This document shows, piece after piece, positions 13,231 to 24,109 of a DNA stretch of 64,000 bases. The notes beneath the pieces are model-generated. The model was not told the origin of the DNA. It was given only the letters and a program-made list of their open reading frames with translations, and did no database searches. The stretch's first letter is position 1. Each line of letters begins with the position of its first letter. This DNA is from Parus major (lineage: Eukaryota; Chordata; Aves; Passeriformes; Paridae). The stretch covers positions 112,265,240 through 112,329,239 of the forward strand of contig NC_031768.1 of assembly GCF_001522545.3 (NCBI RefSeq), written 5' to 3'. Both the position numbers and the translations under genes were made by a program.

Positions 13231-13345
13231 TAAATGTAAATGTAAATGTAAATGCAAATGTAAATGCAAATGTGAATGCAAATATGAATGCAAATGTAAA
13301 TGTAAATCTAACTGTAAATGTAACTTGTAAATGTAAATGTAAATG
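13231..13345. repeat. (TAAATG)n hexamer array with embedded octamers
   Basis: About 115 bases of TAAATG units, interrupted near 13302-13330. In the middle every second unit is changed to GCAAAT, which makes a 12-bp higher-order repeat. As a result the POU octamer ATGCAAAT occurs at 13252, 13264, 13276 and 13288. The minus-strand frame rich in Leu-His is a translation of the array. Confidence 0.96.
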
Positions 13346-14287
13346 TTCTTTCTCCCAGGCACCTTTGACTGAACTTTGTTTAGAGCAAAGGTCTTACACA
13401 GAAACTGATAAAATGGGTTGTATCTGTTTGTGGATTTAATAAGGGATATCAGATAAAATCCTGGATATAAATAATACATTAAATTACTCTCCTTCCTTAT
13501 TCACTATCCTTTTGACTTGTTGCTACAACAAAAAAAAGCCTCAGTATTTTCCAAAGATATGCTTTTGATTTTAGGTTAAGTCATTGGCCATCTCAGAATT
13601 AACATTTTCATTGCTCATGTACTGTGAGCTCTTTTTCTGTCATGATTAATATTTATTTTTTTACAATTAGAGACAATGAAAAAAGGAGGGACTTTTTCCT
13701 GTAAAACTTTAGTGTGAAGTTCTGCTACTTATTATTGACATACTTTGACAAATAGGTGTTCTTTTTGGACTAGACCTTCCACTGACATAAATAAGAATAT
13801 AATTTCATGTGCCATATTCTTATTCAGCAAATATCCCCTTTCCTTGCTTTAATTTCAGCACCAGGCAAGCGTGCACGTAACTTTTTTGCTGGATTTAATT
13901 TTAATTCTGCTCTATCCAGTGGAAGTCAGAAGGTATCCAGTCACTTTTTCCAGGACACTGATCCACGTGCATGTTTTCTGTCTCAGCCTGTTCGAGCTTT
14001 CCATCACCAGGAAGCTCCATGGCAACTCGGTGTATGGAAACAGATGTGAGGTCACACACAGCCTATGGAGTGAAACCTGAAGACAATGGAAAAAATTCTT
14101 TCAATACACTCTGGCAATTGGTGCAGCTTCATATACAAAAAGTTTTAAAGTCATTTCATGCAAAAGTTCACTACAGTTAAATAGTTATTTAAAGTTTCAG
14201 TCCAGGATTTTTTTGTGTAAAAAGATAGTGCTTCAGAGTACACCCCTCTCTCTAATCTTCCCTTCTTTCTCCTCCCTCTGGGACTCT
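13346..14287. other. Unique stretch, no gene seen
   Basis: No repeat or gene recognised. Three overlapping plus-strand frames of 69-80 codons at 13.8-14.2 kb are short and featureless. Confidence 0.55.
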
Positions 14288-14350
14288 AAATTCATTTAAG
14301 AATCTTCTAATTTCATTTAAGAGTCTTCTAATTTCATTTAAGAATCTTCT
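14288..14350. repeat. 21-bp minisatellite, three copies
   Basis: Three consecutive 21-base units start at 14288, 14309 and 14330, each of the form AAWTTCATTTAAGARTCTTCT. They differ at only one or two positions, so the expansion is more recent than the surrounding sequence. Confidence 0.93.
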
Positions 14351-17300
14351 TAGAGTGGCTTGTTTAGGAAAAGTGAAGAGATGGCTCCAGCAAGTTGCCT
14401 TCACTTAAAAAGAAATGAGGAAATGTTTCAGAAGCAGCTCAGTCTTACTAACTATCAAAGAGATAACAGGCTGTAAATCCCATAAAGCCCTTTTCTAAAG
14501 AAGCTGTGCATTCTTTCATCATAAAGGTACTTTGAAGGCCTCAATGCAAGATCTCGTTCTGTTCAGAATATTCAGAAATGTAAAATGAGTTTTAATGTTA
14601 CCACTCTTTAAGTCTGTGAGTCACATGTCAGCACCTACTTTACATCCTCAGTGGTGGCCAACAAACCTCATTCCCACCTGCAGCAGGATTTAATTTCCTA
14701 AAATTTAATTTTTACACAAAGGAAATCTGAGTTTAAATTTAAATTTTAGTGTTAGGTACTTTCTTGTTCCTATATGTTAAATTGCCTGTACAGAAAAGAC
14801 TAACATTTGCCTATCTGCAGTTTCAACATAAATACCGGTGATTTTATCTTTTTCCTGAGTTGCTTTGATATACGATGAGGCTTTTTTTCACCTGAGGTTA
14901 CAGGTGTGTTTACATAAAACCTTTAGCCACTTTAAAAACTTTTAAGCAAAATCAAACACCTGCGTTCTTTAAATCAAATAATGTCTCAGTTTTTTGACTG
15001 GAGCCTTGGATTTTAGATTTTAAAAAGAGTGTAGTAGGTCAATAAGGAAGGAATATTTGGATTTGATTAAAATTTATTTAGAGCAAAAACACCAGGAAAA
15101 TTTTTTTTGCCTCAAAGGGTGCAAGAGGTATTGTTACTGAATCTGTAACTGTTCATGTTAGGGACAACCAGCTCCTCTCAAAAGAGATTTCACTGTGAAT
15201 ATCTGACATATTAATGCTTCTAGTTAAGTCCCTCTTAGACCTTACCAGAGCTCCTAAATGTAGTGTTGTTCTCACAAAGGTTTATTTCTTCTTCACTGAC
15301 ATTCCAAAAAGGGGAAATCGTTGTCACATTTATTGTGGCTATAAGCAATAATAAAACATTGCCATTCTCACCTTGTTTTTGAAAGAGGAATGAAGAATTG
15401 TTTTGTAAGGCACAGAGGCTTTTTCCCTTGGAGTTGTTTCAGGGAATGGCTACTCAAAGTCTGCACATCATTTCTGACATCTGTGCACAAGAACAGGAGT
15501 GTAAGGATGTCCTTGCACTCCACCATCTCCTAATCCTGGAAAAATGGCAGAAATAAAGGAGTTCCAGTGCTTTATGTGGGCTGGGATGAGGGGTCTGGGC
15601 TCTCTACCCAACACAGAGGAGTGACAAAGGAGCTGCCCAGCTTTCCACTCATGTGTCTACAGATTAGAGATAACACTTTGAGAGCCCTCAGAAAAGTCTG
15701 GGATTAGAGGAAATTCTTGTGCAAGGTAAAAACCTTTAGGGGAACTGTGACTAATACAGATCAAAAGCAATTACATAAAACCAGAACAAATAACCCCAGG
15801 GTTTTGTCCCTATGGAGCGAGTTGGGGGACACTGATTTCTTAGATCCTATTCCTATATCCCTCTGTGCTCAAAGGCTGTAGAAACCTGGCAGAAGAGTGT
15901 CTTGGAGAACTTCTCATGGCAAGGTTAGGCCTCTTGGAAAAGTGAGACAAGCAGCTCCTGATTGTCCTAATTTCCCCTGCACAAATAAAGATGAGCCCAG
16001 ATTCGAATCCCTGCAGCAAGGGGAGTGTGAGGTAATGCAAACGAACAGATAATTTTGTAAAAATGTGAAGCTTCTGTGACAGACCCAGAAACCTCTGAAT
16101 TAGCTGCTGGATGTTTCAGAAATGTCCACATCTACCCAATATTGTCAGGCTGTCATGCTTGTGAATAGACTTCCTAAAGCCTCAGCTGTTTGTGCTTTCC
16201 ATGAATGGCAAACAAATGTGCAGCTCTGTTACCCCAAGATCAGAGGCTGGGCTAAGCTACTCAAGATGTCCTGAGCAGGGAACTGTGTGGGAAAGTTGTG
16301 AAGATCCTGGGAATAGATGGAGAGATTCATTTCCTTACAGAATAGGCCTCAAAATATGTAAGGGAGATTCAGGATAATTCCTGTTCGGTGCTCAGAAAGG
16401 GCAGAACTGCTAGAGAGCATCATCTGCAAAGGACTGGGGGAAAACTTGGGGGAAAACCCCACTATATTTCTGGAATACATTTAATTTAGTTTCAGTCTTT
16501 AAGGACTGTGGGGAGCTGATCCTGGATTTCTCAGTCCTGGGCCCCACTGAAGGTTTTGTACAGCAAAAATAAAACAGAGAAGTTTTGCTTCTTCAAACTT
16601 TGAGTTGCCCTCATTCTTTCTCTTCCTTGTTTTGGAAAGATGCTGTAGACACCCATGTAACTAATGAAGTGCTATCTGCTACTGAAATTTCCCTTTGCTT
16701 CCACTGTCAAACTCTTTTATATTCATAACTTTGTTGATACTGTGCTGCTGTCTGATGTCCAGCTTTCTATGTAAAATGTTTTGTTTCATGAATTTATGCA
16801 GGAATACAAGGTTGGGTTACAATTGCTAGCAGGATAAAGGAAATATCTCCTGAGATTAAAAAATAGTATAATTCTCATTGAGAAAAGCTGTTGCTTTTTC
16901 CTGTTTAAGAATGAAACCCCAGAGTTTTACAAATGATGGACTATCCCTGTGAGAGTGTTTTGGTCTTGGTTTGTTGGTGAAGTTGTTTGTTTTGCTGTGC
17001 CATGTGCTTGAGAATCCTCTTTCTTGTGATTTTCTTAGATGAAAAGAGAATATGTTTGCTTTCTGTAAATCATTAGACCACCAAAAGTAGAGATTTGTCA
17101 GTTTGCAGACTCAGATGAATTTATACTGATCCTGAACTCATTTTACCAGAAAATAATTGCTAACCCAGTCAACGTGTACATGTTTCTTGAACCAAAATTG
17201 TCAAATACAAATGCAGTCTAGCCATGAAATAGAAAGTGAAAGCATTCTCAGCATTCTGCAGAGTTTAGCAGTGGCTTTTATTCCTTCATCAGCCTGGTAC

Positions 17301-19310
17301 CAGAGAGTACCAAGTGACGTAATGAAGGCTTAGGGAGAAATAAAAAAGAATAAAATCATTGTTGAATCTGTACAAGTGTTTAAGCCCTTTGCCCACTACA
17401 ATTCCACAACAACAATAAAAAGAGAGAAACAGCTACTTGGGATCCATGGAGTAGTGATATTTGCTACTTAATCTGTATCTGCCACCCTCTTCCTCTTACA
17501 ACTCCACCACCTCTTTTTCTATTTCTCTCTCTCTCTCTCAATCTTTCACATTTGCTATTAAATAAAATCCACACTATTCACTTCATTTGCACCTTAATTC
17601 AGGCAGAGGCACCTCTTCAAACATTTTAATAGCTGCACAAATAAACAGGAAAAATTAGAAGCACTGATGGCAACCCAAAAACTTCCCCCTCACATTCTAC
17701 ACATCGACAGCCTCTATTGTTTATTTTTCCTGAAGGCTCTTGCTTATATATTGAAAATTCTGGGAAAGAATTGCAATCCTATTAATACACATTGCCATTG
17801 ATTGAGCAGTTCTGTGCTCGAAATGGTGACTCAGACATACAATATTTATTTGTCCGTGTTGACACCAAATATTTGCTCTGGCAGCCAAGAGAGCAACAGC
17901 CCAGGACATCTCTTCCCCAACTGTGTGGTTGCTTTTGTTTCTGAATTCTTTTTTTTTTTTGCCATGCAAATTTTTTCACAGCTGTTGCTTATAAAGTCAA
18001 CTTGGATGTTGCTCAATTCTGAGAAATGGTATTTTACAACAATTTATAATTCTTTCATCTTCCAAACACAATGGATTTATTTGTGTTTAGATTGGGCTAT
18101 TTTATTAATAATCCATGGCTCTGGGCAAAATTAAGATTCCTGGCAGCAACTGTGAGAATTTTTTAATGTACATATATACACAATTTTCATCTGCTCTGCT
18201 TTTCAATACATTACCTAACTATTGGAGGGATCATATTTTCCATGTTCCTGCTTTTCCATTATTTTGTTACCATCTTGCCTAATTCATTCTACCCATGCTA
18301 ATTCACCCCTGTTACTTTCCATCATCCTAATTCAATACCAAAATAATTCTGATTTATGATGCCATGAATGTTAGAATTGTAAATTCCTTCTCTTTTTATC
18401 CTTCTAAGTTCCCTCAATGTATCAACACAATCCCCATACCTAGAATTTCTAATGTATTTATAAATAAACCAACATTGTTTAGGGTGTTAAAGATATTTAA
18501 ATCCTAAAAACATTTTGCTTCATCTTCTTTGCATAACTGCTGTTTATTATTCCTTCTATTTAAAGTGTCGAACTGCTTGTCTCTTCATATGTGTTTGAGT
18601 TTTGTTGATATTGAGTTAATTAAGATTGTGTCAACATGCAACAAAATCCTTTAGGTAATTTTATTCTATTATCAGCCCTTCAATATTTAAATGAACGTCA
18701 ACTCAGTTGGTGCAGCAAGAGTTGCTCTGGAGAGACTTTGGATGTTTTCTGCATCACTTTTCATTTTGTTTCAGTTACAACTGGAACAATGGAAAGCTGC
18801 AATTTTAATCCATTTATTCCCTTTGGCTACTCCTCTAAAAGATTCCACACTATAAAAATTGGAGAGAAAATAAGGAAAACTTACTGCATTCTGAGGTTAG
18901 ATTTTTCTTTAGGCTGGGTTTGTTTCAATAAAAAACCTCCTGGTATGGCATCAGGCCGTAAATGTTCCAATGAATGTTCACTCTGATTCACAAATTAAGT
19001 ATTTCAGAATGAATTCACTGCAGAATAACAGGTCAGTGGAATAAATCAATGGGACAAAGTCACCTGAGACACTGAAATCTGTGCTCAGGGGCAGTGACTG
19101 AGCTGTGGCTGAGGACAAATAGGACTGGACACTTGAAATTTGCTGCAGCCCTGACCAGTACATGCACCATTGGCTTGTCTTGTGTGTTAAAAATCCTAAA
19201 TCTGTGACTTTGGCAGAACCCCAGAGCACAGAAATGTCCTATTTCTGTGTGTTCTATGGGATCTTGCCATGGGCTGCTGAGAAGAACTGTGGGGGAGGGA
19301 GAGGAACAAG
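14351..19310. other. Long unique AT-rich stretch, no gene seen
   Basis: About 5 kb without a recognisable exon, repeat family or RNA gene. Minor simple tracts are (CT)8 at 17524-17539 and T12 at 17949-17960. The frames do not exceed 116 codons and lie on both strands. A tRNA B-box-like word at 16000-16010 has no partner A-box. Confidence 0.55.
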
Positions 19311-19366
19311 TTTGGAGGTGACAAGTTCTGTGGTGACAGCTTTAGAAGTGACAAGTGTTGTGGTTT
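19311..19366. repeat. 30-bp imperfect duplication next to LTR-like DNA
   Basis: TTGGAGGTGACAAG (from 19312) recurs as TTAGAAGTGACAAG (from 19342), each followed by a TCTGTGGT/TGTTGTGGT word. The second copy runs directly into the LTR-like segment, so it may have formed when that segment inserted or by later slippage. Confidence 0.6.
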
Positions 19367-19500
19367 AACCCTGACAGCAACTAAAACATCATTATCAACA
19401 CCATTCTCATTCTGAATTCAAAACAGACCAGCTACCAAGGAGAAAATTCATTATCTCAGCCAGATCTGGGACACCCACCCAAAGAGTCGGGAAATTTTGT
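19353..19500. mobile_element. Probable endogenous retroviral LTR fragment
   Basis: The segment opens with GTGGTTTAACCCTGACAGC and AACTAAAACATCA. It continues with a block reading ACCAGCTACCAAGGAGAAAA and ATCTCAGCCAGATCTGGGACA. This order of words is what I remember from avian ERVL-type solo LTRs. No coding region, second LTR or target-site duplication is visible, and the ends are uncertain. The assignment rests on memory of repeat consensus, not on a search. Confidence 0.45.
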
Positions 19501-20640
19501 CAGAGGAAGGTGCAATGGCCACCAAGAGGGAAATATATTCTCATACTGACATCAGCAAGCAATCTCAATAATTCCAGAGAAATCTTGCTCTGTGTTGGAA
19601 GGATTTTGCTCAGGAATGTTGGATGCACCCTCCTTGCTCAAAAGACTAAAGACAGAACACATAATTTGTGCTTTTAGCAAGGAGATGGCAAATTATGTTA
19701 CTAATATTTATCTCAAATTCAGATATTTCAGATATTTCCTTTCCAATCCCTTTTAGCAAGCATGGATAGTTTTATTTTCTGTCAGTATCCAGGGGATTTA
19801 TAGGACTAAGTCCTCTCACTAATGAAACTCACACAGAGATCTTTCTCAGTCATCGAAACTTGGCTGGAGCCTAAAACTTCTTGCCAAATGTAGGATATCA
19901 GTGCAATGCAAGGATTAAAATTCCTTATTCCACTTTTTCTTTCATTATTCTTTTTCTTTGTTAATCAAAATCTACAGATGTGTTTACTAGGATAGAATCT
20001 CCATAAGAAGGAGTGTTGCTTGAATAATACATTCTCAACAGTCAGTGCCATCAAAGAAAGGCATTTTTAGTTTCATATCCTCAGACCAAGCATTATTGAA
20101 CAGTTTTATTAAAGGTACCAAACATAAATTCCACAATATAATCTTGATTACCTTTTGAATTAGATCCTTTTTTATTGGAAAACTCAGGTAATCCTTTCAA
20201 AATCTGCATTAGAAGATGAGGAGATTTTTATATAACCGCGTCTGTTTAAGAGATGGAGATTTTCCCCAAACATTCAGCCTTTCCTGAGACTGTAGAGATT
20301 TGAGTGATTTATCTGTAAAAGGAAAATGGCTATAGGGAATGTATTGATATGAACTTCTGCTCATGTCAAACATGGTCCTTCTTCCCAGAGTATTAGATTT
20401 GTTTGGTTGGTTGTGCTGTGGGTGCTGGAGCATAGTTTTGTAGGAAAAAAAATAAAATCTGCCATTCTTGCTGGAAATTCTGTCAGTCTGGGGTTCCACC
20501 TTGTGAAAAATTCATGTCTAGAAGGACAAAAAGTAACAAGAAGTTGGGCCTATTGACACATGACCTGATCTTATGAAAGGATGGAGACACGTAGAAGAGT
20601 GAAATGATTGTTTTTCTCTTGTTCCAAGCAGCAAGCAGAA
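19501..20640. other. Unique AT-rich stretch, no gene seen
   Basis: No gene or known repeat recognised. A minus-strand frame of 96 codons at 20.2-20.5 kb has no family features. Confidence 0.55.
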
Positions 20641-20935
20641 GAGTGGAAGGACGTTGTGTGTCTGGCAGGGTCCCCCCTGCCCTATGATTTTTTTGGCAGG
20701 CTAATTGAGGCAGCTGACATCAATGGCAGGTCAGGGACTCACAAAAGAAGAGCACTGAATCTTGGCAGCCCACCCAGCAGGCAGGACACAAACATTTCGG
20801 GTTTAATTAGTGAAATAAAGTAGCAAAGCACTCATTTTCCCCAGAGAACCCCGGAGTGAGGGCCTTATCAGGTCGCTGGTGGAGCTTGTGTCATCGCTCA
20901 CAATCTGAAAGGCTGATGATGCCTTTGTGGGACAG
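20641..20935. other. Candidate conserved non-coding element
   Basis: This is a compositionally distinct, non-repetitive block. It combines a CAGCTG E-box with TGACATCAATGG (about 20715-20735), a homeodomain-type TTTAATTAG (about 20800-20808) and several CpGs at 20850-20900 in an otherwise CpG-poor region. A plus-strand frame of 71 codons crosses part of it but lacks family features. Conservation cannot be measured here, so this is only a suspicion. Confidence 0.2.
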
Positions 20936-22610
20936 GATCTGCTGCTGGAACAACTGGATTCCCCCAGGAACATGGATGGAGTGAAAGAGAACCACTATCC
21001 CATGTTTTTTAAAGAGATTGTGGGGAAGTCTTTCTGGAGATTCATTTCTAAAGAAAGCCAAGCAGATGAACAAAGAGCTCCCACACACACAAACACGCTT
21101 TGTCATCTTTCTCTCTGCAATCCTTCCCTTCTTCCAGTGCACTGATATTTAACAGGAAGAGCTTTTACAGAACCAAGGGGTGGTGGAAACTTTAGTATTT
21201 TCTCAGCCTAATTTCTACCAAACCAATTTTCTGTGTTCAATGGCAGCATGACTCTGATCACAGGAGTTATTTGTGGGCTGCAGCAATCCCTCAGCTGTCT
21301 TCAGACTGTCCTCTGCTTTATAAAACCACATTTCTGAGAGTTTATAGAATGTTGTCCACTTTCTTCCTTTCCTCCCCCTGAGAACTGACTGTATTAGCCC
21401 ACATGCTTGATTTTCTGCTCACAACAGAGTTGACATGATGTCGTATTTTCTTTTAGCTGATATTTCCTATCAGTTATAGAGAGAACCAGATAGGTCTGTG
21501 GGCAAATATGAAAATAAACCATATCAAAACTCACTTGAAAAGTGTACAAATTTTAATACAGAGAAAGAAATGTGGTCAATTATAGCTGCTGTACTAATAC
21601 TTAGATCAGATAAGACAATTCCTTTATATTTAGAAGTCAATGATGCAAAGGATGGAGCAAATTTTTAGAAAAGTAGCAAAAACTTAATGAACTGCTTCTG
21701 CACTTGGCTGCCTGGCAGAAATCATGAAAATTGCACTGCTGAAGCAAAAAAGTGGATTTTTTTTTCCCCCAAAAATAATTTGTTTCTCGTTCTTAAAAAT
21801 ATTTTAGTTTAAAATACTACTGTCATAAAACATTGTATGAGACTTATGGTTTTATGTGTGATAACAGCCAGAGCTGTTTGTTTTTTGGGAATGGCTGCCT
21901 CAGGGAATGTCTGCAGGAATTCTGGTGGCACCAGGAAACAAATGTGTGCAAAAAAAATTAAATGTAGCCATTTAATTAACTAGTTTGAGTCAAAATCAGT
22001 AATATTAGACATGAACCTGAACTCTCAGTTTTCACTGAAAAGAAGTCGAATTATGAATATATAAAAATTGAATTAACAGAGTCATGAATCAACCTGAGAC
22101 AGAAAAAAAAGATGTACAGGTGCCAAGTATTCTCTTTCTGTCTGATAAACACCATGTTTTCCCATAAACTACCGAATTATCTGGCCTTGAAAAAGAAGTA
22201 TGGAATATCAGGATGGCATCTGCAGCCCAGATCTGTGGTCTGGGTATCCCAGCAAAACTACAAAACACCGGTCCTCAATGCCCAAGTGTTAGAGCTACAG
22301 GAGCAGAAAGGCACTTTCATTTATAGCCACAACACACTTGATCTCTGGAATCCTGGCAGAGAAGTGATGTTTGCACTGGGGTTATTGGCTACAGGACCTC
22401 TCACCATCCTCTGTTATTTCTGCACATTCTGTGCTTTATGCCCAAAGCTGAGAGAGTTGCAGCCCCTCATCTGACAGATATGAAAATGACATTACTATTC
22501 CCCTCCTCCTGCCCTCAAACGCTGTCCTCTGGGGTTTTTTAACCAAGAAAGCCAATGTTTTACCAGCAAAGTCATTCCCAGGTTACAGGTCAATGATTTA
22601 AGTGTCTCCA
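20936..22610. other. Unique stretch, no gene seen
   Basis: AT-rich with no recognised repeat. An ATG-initiated frame of 120 codons lies at 22112-22474 on the plus strand, with one hydrophobic stretch near its C-terminus. I recognise no family, and frames this long are expected by chance in 64 kb. Confidence 0.5.
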
Positions 22611-22672
22611 AGTCACTCCCACGGTGATGTGCGTGACTCGCCTGCGCTCACGTGAGACGGTCTAGAAACAGA
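22611..22672. promoter_or_regulatory. CpG knot around a palindromic E-box
   Basis: Six CpGs fall within 38 bases (22622-22659) in a region that is otherwise nearly CpG-free. They surround the 8-base palindrome TCACGTGA at 22648-22655, which fits the E-box of MiT/TFE, USF and related bHLH-ZIP factors. CpGs decay quickly when methylated in the germline, so the cluster hints at protection or selection. Function is inferred only. Confidence 0.3.
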
Positions 22673-24083
22673 AGTTAAATTTTAATATAACACTTCTAAC
22701 TCGGTGTTTGACCTCAAATTGACAAGGTGCTGCTTCTGTGGGAATAAAGCAAGTGTCTTCTGCAGTTTTATCTTCATTCTTGATAATTGCTGTGGACTAA
22801 GAGAGATATTTTTAAATGCTGGAGTACTGAGTGCTGCTATTGCTGAACACTGACAGATTGCACAGGAGAAGAAAAATCTAAATGTAACTACAATTATTAA
22901 TGTTTTACCATCTCTCCCTGCATCCAGTGAGTGTGTGTGAAGGTAGGGGTGTAGTTGCAGCAAAAGCAGAAAGCAGGAGTAACCTGTTTTGGCCTGATCT
23001 GAGTGCACACAGAGCTTACATTTAGAGATCAAGCTAAGGAAGGAACACACTGGGCTTCATTCTATTCTGTTTGTCTGAGGAGAAAAATTTGGCCATCAGT
23101 TTTCCATTATTTTTGGTTAGTGTGGTAAGAATATTCACATTAAATACAATTTGAATTGGTGGTAGTTTCAGAAGCGTGTTAAAAAATAGATATATGCAAC
23201 CAAAATGCAGCTCAGCATTCGGGAGCTCCATGGTGTTTTGTAACTTGTTCTTGGCAGTAATTCAGCTATGGGGATTCAATGAAGACATTGTTTAAAAATG
23301 GTGTTAATAATTAAAAGAAAATGTTCTGAGTATATATATATACACATAATATAATATCAAATGCATTTGGCTCACATTGCTGTAGTATCTGACTGCATTT
23401 AGATACAGGAGAACTGGAAGAATTAGAAAAACACCTCATAATATTAAGAGATATTTCAGCCCTGCTTTTGGCTGCAAAGGCCAATTTGTGCAGAACTAGG
23501 TTTCTGCAGTCTGTATACTCTTAATTATGTAAAATTATTTGTCAAATACTTACTGAAAATATATTTTGGTCAACTGTGAACCTCAGAAATGTGAAGGTTT
23601 ACAACTGGGTATGAATTTTTTGCTGTTGCTTCTATTTCTTGATTGGATGAGAAGATTTTTACCATTCAAATTCTTAGAACCAGTTCCAACAGGTTTCATA
23701 CTAAAATTTGAAAATATGACCCATCATTTCACTAAAAAGTCCAAGGATTAATTCTTGACTAATGCCAATAGCACAGATGTGTGGGTGGCTTCCTGAAGTT
23801 TAGCATCAGACCAGTAAAATATAACCAGTCTCCCTGACCTCAGTGGGATATTAACCTGATGGAATGACTTTGAGCTAATCTGTTAGGAATTGGTTTGTAT
23901 GACACCCACAGAGCCTTTTCCTCTCTCTTTGCCGTTTGGTGTTTCCTAAAGTCAGGATTTTCGTTTCCATGGCCAAACCAGAGGTGAGGTTTGCAGGACT
24001 GCTGCAGTATCAGGGCATTGAAACAATTATCTATAGAAACTTCAAATTGTGTTGCACAAATACCACATGATTAGATATTGTGA
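22673..24083. other. Unique AT-rich stretch, no gene seen
   Basis: No gene or known repeat recognised; a (TA)6 run lies at 23331-23342. A minus-strand frame of 122 codons at 22.68-23.05 kb is featureless. Confidence 0.55.
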
Positions 24084-24109
24084 ATTTCTGTTTCAGCAGA
24101 AACAGAAAT
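24084..24109. promoter_or_regulatory. Perfect inverted repeat of ISRE type
   Basis: ATTTCTGTTTC (24084-24094) and GAAACAGAAAT (24099-24109) are exact reverse complements separated by AGCA. Each arm contains the interferon-response core TTTCNNTTTC or GAAANNGAAA that IRF factors bind. It could act as an IRF site on either strand or fold as an 11-bp hairpin. It may also be coincidence in AT-rich DNA. Confidence 0.35.

Noticed and set aside
13165..13479. Minus-strand frame rich in Leu and His
   Set aside because: Translation of the TAAATG array; no flanking coding signal.
16000..16010. tRNA B-box-like GATTCGAATCC
   Set aside because: No A-box or pairing stems on either strand. A MIR origin was considered but the flanks do not match.
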